Positions 8,164 through 16,168 of a DNA stretch of 64,000 nucleotides are shown piece after piece. The notes under the pieces were generated by a model. That model was given only the letters and a program-made list of their open reading frames with translations, did no database searches and was not told where the DNA came from. Source of the stretch: an uncultured Anaerolineae bacterium (GTDB lineage: Bacteria > Chloroflexota > Anaerolineae > Anaerolineales > Villigracilaceae); NCBI GenBank assembly GCA_903822545.1, contig CAIJPN010000017.1, positions 62,001 through 126,000 on the forward strand, written 5' to 3'. Position 1 is the stretch's first letter, and every line of letters begins with the position of its first letter. Position numbers and translations under genes: made by a program.

Positions 8164-8922
8164 ATGGCTACTCCTGCCCCTGAAATTCTCACCGAGATGC
8201 ACAGGCTGATCGAAGCCGCGCACGAAGAAAAGCTGCACTTGCGCCTGATTGGTGGCCTGGCCGTGCGTGTTCACAGCCCCAACGCTGAGCGCGAGCACTT
8301 CAAGCGCGACTATCCCGATATGGATTTTGTCATCTACAAAAAAGAACGTCGCCGCCTCGAACCCTTCTTTTCCAAAATGGGCTACTCTGGAGATCGCACC
8401 TTCAACCTGCTCAACGGCGACCGTCGCCAGATATTCTTTGACACCAACGGCCATCGCATCGATGTCTTTGTGGGCGATTTCGAGATGTGCCATAAACTGC
8501 CCATGCGCGACGACCGCCTTAAAACCCATCCCATCACCGTTCCGCTGGCCGAACTATTCCTTTCAAAAATCCAGATCGTCGAACTCAACCGCAAAGACGC
8601 CCTCGACCTGATCGCCCTGCTGCTTGATAACGAAGTCGGCTTCCGCGATGAAAACATCGTCAGCATCGAGCGTATCACCCGTCTGTGCATCAAAGATTGG
8701 GGTCTCTACAAAACCCTGACCATCAACATCAGCCGCCTCGAACACCTGCTGGTCAACGAAAACCCCGGCCTGAGCGAAGAAGAACGCCAGACCGTCCTGC
8801 GCCGCATCAACACCATTCGCCGCGCGCTCGATAAAGTTAACAAACCCATTTTGTGGAAGCTGCGCGACAAGGTTGGAACCCGTCTAAAGTGGTACACCGA
8901 AGTGGAAGAAGTCAACCGTTAA
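8164..8922 (+). CDS. Nucleotidyltransferase-fold protein of unknown role
   Basis: A 252-residue protein. A GGLAVRVH block near residues 28-35, an acidic pair in DMDFVIY and a later RIDVFVGDF strand match the minimal nucleotidyltransferase (MNT-like) fold, in which these Asp residues bind metal and NTP. The C-terminal half is mostly helical and basic. The ATG at 8164 was preferred over 8158 because AAGGAAG sits 6 nt before the former and directly abuts the latter. Adenylation of a small molecule or of a protein are both possible; no antitoxin-like partner gene is adjacent. Confidence 0.65.
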   Translation: MATPAPEILTEMHRLIEAAHEEKLHLRLIGGLAVRVHSPNAEREHFKRDYPDMDFVIYKKERRRLEPFFSKMGYSGDRTFNLLNGDRRQIFFDTNGHRIDVFVGDFEMCHKLPMRDDRLKTHPITVPLAELFLSKIQIVELNRKDALDLIALLLDNEVGFRDENIVSIERITRLCIKDWGLYKTLTINISRLEHLLVNENPGLSEEERQTVLRRINTIRRALDKVNKPILWKLRDKVGTRLKWYTEVEEVNR

Positions 8923-8986
8923 ACCGGCTGGATTTCGCCCGCCCTGCCGCCTGCCTCCAAAACCTGGAGCTTTTGGACTCCTGACT

Positions 8987-9637
8987 ATGGCCTCCAACAT
9001 CTCCTGGCGTTGGATTTCCCTCATGCCTATTCGCCACTGCCTTATCATCCTGCTCATCCCAACAATCCTCCTGGCCTGTAGCCCGGTTCCTGCACCTGTA
9101 GCTGCTCCCGCGCCGGGCCAGCGCCTCCTGAGCCTCGACTTTCCCACCACCATCCGCGCCGGTGATACGGACGTGGTTTACCTGACCCTCGAACTGGATA
9201 CCAGCGGCAATCTGACTGCCACCGCCCAAAGCACCGGGAACGCCGCGTCTGCCCAGACCATTCAAATCCCCAATGTGTACGACACACACAACATTTTGGC
9301 CGAATCGCGGCTTGAAATGGCCGGGGTGATCGTGCGCCCCGATGCTACCGTCAGCGAACCGCTGCTGCCGGGCCAAAAAGTGATTTTCTTTTGGAGTCTC
9401 CAGCCACTGGATGTGGGTACGTATCGAGGCCGGGTCTGGTTTTACTTGCGTTTTGTGCCCAAAAACGGCGGCGATGATACGCGTGTGGCGCTCTCAGCTA
9501 TGGAAATCGAGCTTGAATCCCGCTCGTTTTTTGGGTTAAGTGCCAGTGTGGTGCGCTGGCTGGGGCTGGGTGGTATTTTTATCAGTGTAATGCTCGGCCT
9601 GCCGCTGCTGGTGGATGCTCTGCGCAGGTCAAGATAA
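8987..9637 (+). CDS. Predicted lipoprotein with C-terminal membrane helix
   Basis: A 216-residue protein with a lipoprotein signal ending in ILLAC, so the cysteine should be lipidated at the outer face of the membrane. It is followed by a proline/alanine-rich linker, a beta-rich domain and a second hydrophobic helix near the C-terminus (about 193-210) with a basic end. The signal would be of more usual length if translation began at the ATG at 9023; neither start has a good ribosome binding site. Family not recognised. The next gene, nuoA, has its own upstream region. Confidence 0.6.
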   Translation: MASNISWRWISLMPIRHCLIILLIPTILLACSPVPAPVAAPAPGQRLLSLDFPTTIRAGDTDVVYLTLELDTSGNLTATAQSTGNAASAQTIQIPNVYDTHNILAESRLEMAGVIVRPDATVSEPLLPGQKVIFFWSLQPLDVGTYRGRVWFYLRFVPKNGGDDTRVALSAMEIELESRSFFGLSASVVRWLGLGGIFISVMLGLPLLVDALRRSR

Positions 9638-9907
9638 TACCTGCCTTGCGGCCGGGCAAAATCAGCGTTGGCGCATGTTCCTCGCAACGGCGAGAGCGGT
9701 TACGGGTTATTTGTTTGTGAAAAATCAGGCAAAATGTCTCTATAACGGGTTTTCTGGGTCGGTGGAATTCGCCCATTCCTGCCTTAAAAATATGACATAT
9801 ATCATGTGATTTCCTTACATGGGTAAGTTACGCTCTCCAAAACCCTTATGATACAATCTCCCTGACCCTGTTTGTGATAGAACGCATAATCTTCGCGAGG
9901 AGTAGCT
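9638..9907 (+). promoter_or_regulatory. Upstream region of the nuo operon
   Basis: A 270-nt gap without a gene. A likely -10 (TACAAT, 9852-9857) lies about 50 nt before nuoA, with only a weak -35 match (TACGCT, 9829-9834). Upstream, ATGACATATATCAT (9791-9804) is nearly palindromic and could be an operator; no regulator can be named. An SD-like GAGGAG precedes nuoA. Confidence 0.4.
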
Positions 9908-10264
9908 ATGCTCAATCCCTGGATGTTTGTTGGTCTCTTCCTGATTGTGGGGCTATTAATCCCGGTAGCAGCGATTGTTCTTTCGGCGCTGCTGGCTCCG
10001 CGCAAGCCGAATCCGATCAAGCTCAGCACGTATGAGTGCGGTATGGAGACGGTTGGCGATAGCTGGGTGCAATTTAAAGCGCAATATTACGTTTTTGCGC
10101 TGGTTTTCCTCATCTTTGATGTGGAAACTGTGTTTCTCTTCCCCTGGGCGCTGGCGCTAAATGCGCTGCCGTTTTTTGCCGTGGTGGAGGGGATTGTTTT
10201 CATTCTCATCCTGATTGCGGGGCTGTCATTTGCCTGGCGTAAAGGGATGCTTGAATGGGTGTAA
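9908..10264 (+). CDS. nuoA: NADH-quinone oxidoreductase subunit A
   Basis: A 118-residue membrane subunit of complex I with three helices and the conserved KLSTYECGMETVGDSW loop, which lies near the quinone channel. Length is normal. In most bacteria nuoB, C and D follow directly; here nuoH is next, after a 71-nt gap with a terminator-like hairpin. The hydrophilic-arm genes must therefore be elsewhere. Confidence 0.95.
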   Translation: MLNPWMFVGLFLIVGLLIPVAAIVLSALLAPRKPNPIKLSTYECGMETVGDSWVQFKAQYYVFALVFLIFDVETVFLFPWALALNALPFFAVVEGIVFILILIAGLSFAWRKGMLEWV

Positions 10265-10281
10265 TGTCCAAATAAGCATTG

Positions 10282-10320
10282 AAAGGCTGAAAGGCTCGTC
10301 CTTCCAGCCTTTTATTTGTT
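10282..10320 (+). terminator. Terminator-like hairpin between nuoA and nuoH
   Basis: AAAGGCTG (10282-10289) can pair with CAGCCTTT (10305-10312), or the shifted AAAGGCT (10290-10296) with AGCCTTT (10306-10312). Either is followed by TTTATTTGTT. It could cause partial termination or protect nuoA mRNA. Confidence 0.5.
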
Positions 10321-10335
10321 ACTAAGGAGCATTCC

Positions 10336-11541
10336 ATGAATTTTTGGACAGATCCAATTAAGTTGGCGTTCGACGGGTTGATGGGGCTGTTTAGCAGCTG
10401 GGGCATGGCTGCCGATGCGGCGGCAGTGGTCATCAACTTGCTCGGCATTGTGGGTTTGATCAGCGCCGTTATGGTGCTGGACATCCTGCTGGTGTGGGTG
10501 GAACGCAAAGTGGTGGCGCGTTTCCAGGATCGCCTTGGCCCGAACCGGGTCGGCCCCTGGGGCATTCTCCAGCCGTTCCCCGATATTATCAAGCTCATCT
10601 TGAAGGAAGACATCACCCCGGCTGGCGCGGATAAGGTGGCTTTTAACCTGGCCCCTATCCTTTCGCTCGGTTCTGTGCTCTTCCTGTGGGCGGTTGTGCC
10701 GTTGGCGGCCACCATCTACGGTGTGGACTTGAATGTTGGCCTGCTTTACCTGGTGGCAGCTGGCGCGGTTGGCACGCTTTCTATCATTATGGCGGGCTGG
10801 TCGTCGAACAACAAGTATGCGTTGGTGGGGGCTTACCGTATGGTAGCCAACATGATTTCTTACGAAATCCCGATGGTGGTGGCGCTGCTGATTCCGACCA
10901 TGCTGGCCGGGACGATGAGCATCAAGGGTATCTCCGATTTCCAGTTGGAGCACGGGCTGTTCTTCTTCTTGACCCCGCTGGGTGCGCTCTTGTTCCTGAT
11001 TTCGGCCATCGCCGAATTGGGACGCTCACCCTTTGACCTGAACGAAGGCGAATCGGAAATTGTGGCCGGCTTCCACATTGAGTATAGCGGTATGAAGTTT
11101 GGCCTGTTCTATGCGGGTGAACTGCTCCATGCTTTCACATTTGGCGCGTTTGTGGGTGTGTTGTTCTTTGGTGGATATGCCTTCCCGCTTCCCTGGGGCG
11201 CGACGAATGCCTTTGTGGCGGTTTTCAACGTCTTGTTTAAGGGCATGGTTTTCTACTGGGTTATCATGTGGGTGAAATACACGGTTCCACGTATTCGCAT
11301 TGACCACATGCTGGCTTTCAACTGGAAATTCCTGGTTCCGGTTTCTTTCACGTTGCTGATGGTGACAGCCATCTTCCACAGCCTGCTTAAGGATACCGGT
11401 TTCTGGCCTTACACCCTGGGCATGTTCCTGGTTAACCTTATCTTCGGGTGGCTCCTGCTTGAGATGCTGCGTTCACGCGGCAGGGCTGAGCGGGAACAGG
11501 CCGAAGCGCCGTCCACAGCCGCCCAAGCGGCGCATCATTAG
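10336..11541 (+). CDS. nuoH: NADH-quinone oxidoreductase subunit H
   Basis: A 401-residue, about eight-helix subunit that forms most of the quinone-binding chamber and links the peripheral and membrane arms of complex I. Recognisable blocks are VWVERKVVARFQDRLGPNRVG (first cytoplasmic loop) and SPFDLNEGESEIVAGFHIEY, the acidic loop facing the quinone site. The C-terminus carries an extra Ala/Glu-rich tail ending AAHH. AAGGAGC precedes the ATG. nuoI, often found after nuoH, is absent; nuoJ follows after 14 nt. Confidence 0.95.
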   Translation: MNFWTDPIKLAFDGLMGLFSSWGMAADAAAVVINLLGIVGLISAVMVLDILLVWVERKVVARFQDRLGPNRVGPWGILQPFPDIIKLILKEDITPAGADKVAFNLAPILSLGSVLFLWAVVPLAATIYGVDLNVGLLYLVAAGAVGTLSIIMAGWSSNNKYALVGAYRMVANMISYEIPMVVALLIPTMLAGTMSIKGISDFQLEHGLFFFLTPLGALLFLISAIAELGRSPFDLNEGESEIVAGFHIEYSGMKFGLFYAGELLHAFTFGAFVGVLFFGGYAFPLPWGATNAFVAVFNVLFKGMVFYWVIMWVKYTVPRIRIDHMLAFNWKFLVPVSFTLLMVTAIFHSLLKDTGFWPYTLGMFLVNLIFGWLLLEMLRSRGRAEREQAEAPSTAAQAAHH

Positions 11542-11555
11542 AGGAGCGAAACGTT

Positions 11556-12065
11556 ATGGGAGCTCAAATTCTTTTCTTCCTTTGCGCGGCGCTCATCCTC
11601 ATCTCTGCCATTATGGTGGTGACTGTCCGTAACCTGATCCACGCTGCCTTGTGGCTGATCGCAACCCTGTTTGGCGCAGCGCTGCTGTATGCCTCGCTGG
11701 ATGCCAGCTTCATCGCAGTGGTGCAGGTGGTGGTTTATATCGGCGCGATTGCGATTATGTTCATCTTCGCGGTCATGCTGACCCGTCGTGAACTGCTTAT
11801 CAAGACCGACCAGACCAACGCAAATTGGCCGCTGGCACTCGGATTGAGCGCAGTGATGCTGGTGGCGCTGGGATACGTCATCGGTGGTTTTGGCGTGACG
11901 CTTAACACCACTCCGGCAGCCATCCCCGCCGGGGTTGATCCGCTGACTTTGCTGGGCAAAGCCCTGCTTGCGCCTGAAGCCTACGTACTGCCGTTTGAAG
12001 TGGCCTCAGTGCTTTTGCTGGCGGCGATGGTTGGCGCGGTCTACGTTGCGATGAACAAAAAGTAG
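11556..12065 (+). CDS. nuoJ: NADH-quinone oxidoreductase subunit J
   Basis: A 169-residue, five-helix subunit with the VVYIGAIAIMFIFAVML segment. This corresponds to the TM3 region with the pi-bulge involved in conformational coupling of proton pumping. GAGGAGCG lies before the ATG. It is in tight tandem with nuoH and nuoK. Confidence 0.93.
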   Translation: MGAQILFFLCAALILISAIMVVTVRNLIHAALWLIATLFGAALLYASLDASFIAVVQVVVYIGAIAIMFIFAVMLTRRELLIKTDQTNANWPLALGLSAVMLVALGYVIGGFGVTLNTTPAAIPAGVDPLTLLGKALLAPEAYVLPFEVASVLLLAAMVGAVYVAMNKK

Positions 12066-12075
12066 GAGGATGCGC

Positions 12076-12384
12076 ATGATTCCGCTGTCCTGGTACCTTT
12101 TCCTTTCCGCAGCACTGTTCTGCATCGGCCTGTATGGTGTCCTGGCGCGTAAAAACGCCATCGCCATCTTGCTGGGTGTTGAATTGATGCTCAATGCGGT
12201 CAATATCAACCTTGTGGCCTTCTGGCGTTATCTTGACCCGACGCAGATGGGCGGCCAGGTGTTTGCGATCATCGTCTTCGCGGTAGCTGCTGCCGAAGTG
12301 GCTGTTGGCCTTTCCCTGGTCATCTCCATTTACCGCACGCGCGGAACGGTCGTCGCCGATGAACTCGACATGATGAAGTGGTAG
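12076..12384 (+). CDS. nuoK: NADH-quinone oxidoreductase subunit K
   Basis: A 102-residue, three-helix subunit. Conserved glutamates lie in GVELMLNAVNINL and in VAAAEVAVGL; both are part of the hydrophilic axis of the membrane arm. The ATG at 12076 was chosen over 12070 because the AGGAGGA runs into the first ATG and leaves normal spacing only for the second, which also gives the usual family length. Confidence 0.93.
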   Translation: MIPLSWYLFLSAALFCIGLYGVLARKNAIAILLGVELMLNAVNINLVAFWRYLDPTQMGGQVFAIIVFAVAAAEVAVGLSLVISIYRTRGTVVADELDMMKW

Positions 12385-12393
12385 GAGCACATT

Positions 12394-14571
12394 ATGGCGA
12401 CTGAAACGTTAATCTGGCTTGTGCCACTCCCGCCGCTACTGGCGTTTTTCCTGATCGTGCTTTTCACCAACAAGAGCAAGGCTCTCAGCCACAGCATCGC
12501 TGTTGGCGCCGCCTTCCTTTCCTGGCTTGCGGCTATGCTGATCTTTGCTGCCGCGCTGGGCCGGGAACACCTTGGCGAGGATCCTTTTACCTCGCAAATC
12601 AACTGGCTGCCGACTGGTGATACCTTCCTGAAAATCGGCGTGATGATTGATCCGCTCTCAGCGGTGGTGCTTTTCTTTGTTGGCTGGACTGTGCTGATGA
12701 TCTTCCTGTACAGTGTTGGCTATCACAATTTCGGCCAGCCCGCAGGCGATCATGACCACAAAGGCCTGCCGCCGCATGGCGCGACCGTCACAGATGAACA
12801 TGGACACAAACATACCGTCCTGTCAATCGAACCGATGTATAGCCGCTTCTTTGCTTTTATCGGCCTGTTTGCCTTCGGTATGTATACCCTGGTGGTTTCT
12901 GATAACTTGCTGACGCTCTTTGTTGGCTGGGAAATCATGGGGCTGTGCTCGTACCTGCTGATTGGCTTCTGGTTTGCCAAACCATCTGCCCGCGCTGCGG
13001 CCATCAAGGCCTTTATGACCACCCGTGTCGGTGATGTGTTTATGCTCATGGGTGTGGCCTATCTCTATTCGATGACCGGCACCCTTTCTTACCGTGCGAT
13101 TTTCTACAATGAAGAAGTGCTTCATCATCTGGCTACCACTGCCGCGCCGCTCTTTGGCATGTCGGCTGCCGGGCTGATCGGTCTGCTGCTCTTCATCGGC
13201 ACGGTGGGAAAATCAGCCCAGTGGCCCCTCCACATCTGGCTCCCAGACGCGATGGAAGGCCCGACCCCTGTCAGCGCTATGATCCATGCAGCCACGATGG
13301 TTTCAGCGGGCGTCTATATGGTCATCCGCATCTTCCCGCTCTTCACAGCTGATTGGGATCACCATTCGCTGACCACCACAATGAGCATCATCGCCTTCAT
13401 TGGTGCGTTCACCGCCATCTTTGCGGCTACCATTGCCGTAGCGCAGAACGACATCAAGAAAGTGTTGGCTTACTCTACTATCTCACAACTCGGCTTCATG
13501 ATTGCCGCACTCGGCATGGGCGCATATATCGCTGCCGCCTTCCATCTGGTTACTCACGCCTTCTTCAAGGCGCTTCTTTTCCTTGGTTCCGGCTCGGTCA
13601 TCCACGGTATGGAGCATGGTGTCATGCACACTGGCGACCATCACGTAGACCCGCAAGATATGTGGAATATGGGCGGCTTGCGCAAGAAAATGCCCATCAC
13701 TTTCTGGACTTTCCTCATTGGTGGCTTTGCCCTTTCGGGTTTCCCCCTCGTCACGGCTGGCTTCTGGTCGAAAGATGAAATCCTGGCCGATGCTTTTGCG
13801 CATGGACACTGGGCTATTCTCGCCACCCTGTCTATCGCTGCGCTGATGACAGCCTTCTACACCATGCGCCAGATCACCCTGACCTTCTTTGGTGAACCTC
13901 GCACCAAGGAAGCCGAACATGCCCATGAAACCCCTTGGACAATGACTACCCCGCTGGTGGTGCTCTCAGTCTTCGCGATAGGCTATGGCTGGCTCGGCAT
14001 CCCAGAACATTTCCCTGGCCTGGGTGGCATCGTTCCCAACTGGTTCCATGAATTTGTCGGCGGCACCCTTATTCATCACCCCGAAGCTGTGGCTTTTCAC
14101 TGGGAACCCCTTGCCATTTCCCTTGTCGTTGCTTTTGGCGGACTGGGCTTAGGCTGGGTGGTTTACAAAGATGTCAAAGCCGGTCAACCCGATCCGCTCG
14201 AAAAACCGCTTGGCCCGCTCTACCCCTTCCTGAAGAACAAGTGGTACTTCGACGAATTCTACACGTACTACGTGGTTGGCCCCATGACCTGGGTCTCAGA
14301 AGTTTTCACCTTCCAGTGGATGGATCGCGGTGTCATCGATGGCATTATCCACTCGGTGGCCCAACTTGCACCCGCTATCGGTTCATTCCTGCGCAACTGG
14401 TTCGATAAACCGGTTGTCAACGAACTAATTGGTGATGGCTCTGCAGCTGTTTTCCAGTGGCTTGGACACCAGTTGCGCTTTATCCAAACAGGCCGCCTCC
14501 AGGCCTATCTCATCAGCGCGGTTGCCACCTTCCTTGTGGTTGGCGCAGCGCTCTACTACTTCGGTTTCTAA
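12394..14571 (+). CDS. nuoL: NADH-quinone oxidoreductase subunit L, with extended C-terminal lateral-helix region
   Basis: A 725-residue distal antiporter-like pump subunit, about 110 residues longer than E. coli NuoL. Pump residues are present: the GWEIMGLCSYLLIGF glutamate and the VGKSAQWPLHIWLPDA lysine. Two additions stand out. Residues about 112-147 form a histidine-rich loop (HDHKG, HGHKH). Near the C-terminus, in the amphipathic lateral-helix region, a 27-residue segment starting WMDRGVID (about 642-668) is followed by a similar one starting WFDKPVVN (about 669-695) before the final anchor helix. An insertion at this place is the reported hallmark of complexes with a fourth pump subunit, which fits the two nuoM genes that follow. 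Confidence 0.93.
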   Translation: MATETLIWLVPLPPLLAFFLIVLFTNKSKALSHSIAVGAAFLSWLAAMLIFAAALGREHLGEDPFTSQINWLPTGDTFLKIGVMIDPLSAVVLFFVGWTVLMIFLYSVGYHNFGQPAGDHDHKGLPPHGATVTDEHGHKHTVLSIEPMYSRFFAFIGLFAFGMYTLVVSDNLLTLFVGWEIMGLCSYLLIGFWFAKPSARAAAIKAFMTTRVGDVFMLMGVAYLYSMTGTLSYRAIFYNEEVLHHLATTAAPLFGMSAAGLIGLLLFIGTVGKSAQWPLHIWLPDAMEGPTPVSAMIHAATMVSAGVYMVIRIFPLFTADWDHHSLTTTMSIIAFIGAFTAIFAATIAVAQNDIKKVLAYSTISQLGFMIAALGMGAYIAAAFHLVTHAFFKALLFLGSGSVIHGMEHGVMHTGDHHVDPQDMWNMGGLRKKMPITFWTFLIGGFALSGFPLVTAGFWSKDEILADAFAHGHWAILATLSIAALMTAFYTMRQITLTFFGEPRTKEAEHAHETPWTMTTPLVVLSVFAIGYGWLGIPEHFPGLGGIVPNWFHEFVGGTLIHHPEAVAFHWEPLAISLVVAFGGLGLGWVVYKDVKAGQPDPLEKPLGPLYPFLKNKWYFDEFYTYYVVGPMTWVSEVFTFQWMDRGVIDGIIHSVAQLAPAIGSFLRNWFDKPVVNELIGDGSAAVFQWLGHQLRFIQTGRLQAYLISAVATFLVVGAALYYFGF

Positions 14572-14586
14572 AAGGGGAGTGGACAA

Positions 14587-16155
14587 ATGGAATTCATGAG
14601 CACTCACCTGTTGACCAGCATCCTGTTTTTCCCGGTTGTCGTGGCGCTGGTTCTCCTGTTCCTGCCCAGTGATCAGCAAAAACTGATTCGTTGGACCGCT
14701 TTTATCGGCAGCCTGATCCCGCTCGGACTCACCATCTGGATGTGGACTCAGTTCAACTCAACCGCCGCCGGGTTCCAGTTCCAGGAACGCTATCCCTGGT
14801 ACGATGCCCTCGGCTCCAGCTTCCACATAGGCATCGATGGCATTTCCTTCAGCATGGTTTTCCTGACCACGCTGCTGACGCCCATCGTCATCCTGGCTTC
14901 TTTTGGGATCACGGATCGGGTCAAAGCCTACATGATGCTGTTCCTTTTCCTCGAAATGGGCATGCTCGGCGTCTTCATGGCGCTCGACCTGCTGATTTTC
15001 TTCGTCTTCTGGGAACTCGGTCTCGTCCCGATGTACTTCCTCATCAACCAGTGGGGCAGCCCCAAAGGTGAACGCGAAGTCAACAGCATTTTTGGCAAGT
15101 TCACCATGCCTTCGCGCAACTACGCCTCGTTCAAGTTCATGATTTACACGATGGCGGGTTCGCTCGGCCTGCTTCTGGCAATCCAGTTGATCGGTGTTCT
15201 CTTCGGCACCTATGACCTGCTGACCCTCTACGAGAAGTGGACCAGCCTGACAGACGGAACCCTGCTGGGGATGCCGGTTGCCCAGGTTAAGACGGTGGCC
15301 TTTTGGGCGTTTGCGGTTGCTTTCGCGCTGAAAGTGCCGGTTTGGCCCTTCCACACCTGGCTGCCCGACGCCCACACCGATGCCCCGACTGCTGGCTCGA
15401 TGATCCTGGCGGGCGTGCTGCTCAAACTGGGCGCGTATGGCTTCATCCGCCTGGTGCTGCCGCTCTACCCGGCTGAATCGGCCCAATATGCGGGCGCACT
15501 GGCTTTCCTGGCGATGATGGCAATCGTTTTTGGCGCTTTCGCATCATACGGCCAGACCGATTTCAAGCGGCTGGTGGCTTATTCATCGGTCAACCACATG
15601 GGTTTTGTGTTGCTCGGCATTGCTGCCGCAGCGGCCTCTGCCGGGACGATGGACGCCCACATCGCTATGAGCGGTGCTGTGCTCCAGATGTTCAACCACG
15701 GCCTGTCATCGGCTGGTATGTTCTTCCTGGTCGGTGTGATCTACGACCGAACCCACACCCGTAACCTGGACGATTTCGGCGGCCTGTTCCCGCTGGTTCC
15801 GGTCTATGGCACGATCATGATCTTCACCAGCATGGCTTCACTCGGTCTGCCAGGTTTGAACGGCTTCGTCTCCGAGTTCATGGTGGTGCGGGGTGCTTTC
15901 CCCGTCCTTACCGTTTACACTGCGCTCAGCATGATCGGCTTGCTGTTCACGGGCGCTTATATTCTCAAGGGAATCAAGAAGGTGCTGCATGGCCCGCTCA
16001 ATGAACATTGGGCGCACGGCGAGCATCGCCTGACTGAAATCAACACCCGCGAGATTCTTGTCATGGCTCCGCTCATGATCCTGATCCTCGTCACCGGTAT
16101 CTGGCCGATGTGGATCCTGGATGTGATCAACAAAGCCGTGACCATGTTGTTCTAA
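14587..16155 (+). CDS. nuoM: NADH-quinone oxidoreductase subunit M (first copy)
   Basis: A 522-residue antiporter-like pump subunit with about 14 helices. It keeps all key proton-path residues: Glu143 (FFVFWELG, TM5), Lys249 (FALKVPVWP, TM7), Lys280 (GVLLKLGAYG, TM8) and Glu430 (GFVSEF, TM12). GGGGAGT precedes the ATG at 14587. A second, distinct NuoM follows 13 nt downstream. Confidence 0.95.
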   Translation: MEFMSTHLLTSILFFPVVVALVLLFLPSDQQKLIRWTAFIGSLIPLGLTIWMWTQFNSTAAGFQFQERYPWYDALGSSFHIGIDGISFSMVFLTTLLTPIVILASFGITDRVKAYMMLFLFLEMGMLGVFMALDLLIFFVFWELGLVPMYFLINQWGSPKGEREVNSIFGKFTMPSRNYASFKFMIYTMAGSLGLLLAIQLIGVLFGTYDLLTLYEKWTSLTDGTLLGMPVAQVKTVAFWAFAVAFALKVPVWPFHTWLPDAHTDAPTAGSMILAGVLLKLGAYGFIRLVLPLYPAESAQYAGALAFLAMMAIVFGAFASYGQTDFKRLVAYSSVNHMGFVLLGIAAAAASAGTMDAHIAMSGAVLQMFNHGLSSAGMFFLVGVIYDRTHTRNLDDFGGLFPLVPVYGTIMIFTSMASLGLPGLNGFVSEFMVVRGAFPVLTVYTALSMIGLLFTGAYILKGIKKVLHGPLNEHWAHGEHRLTEINTREILVMAPLMILILVTGIWPMWILDVINKAVTMLF

Positions 16156-16168
16156 GGCGAGGTGCGCA

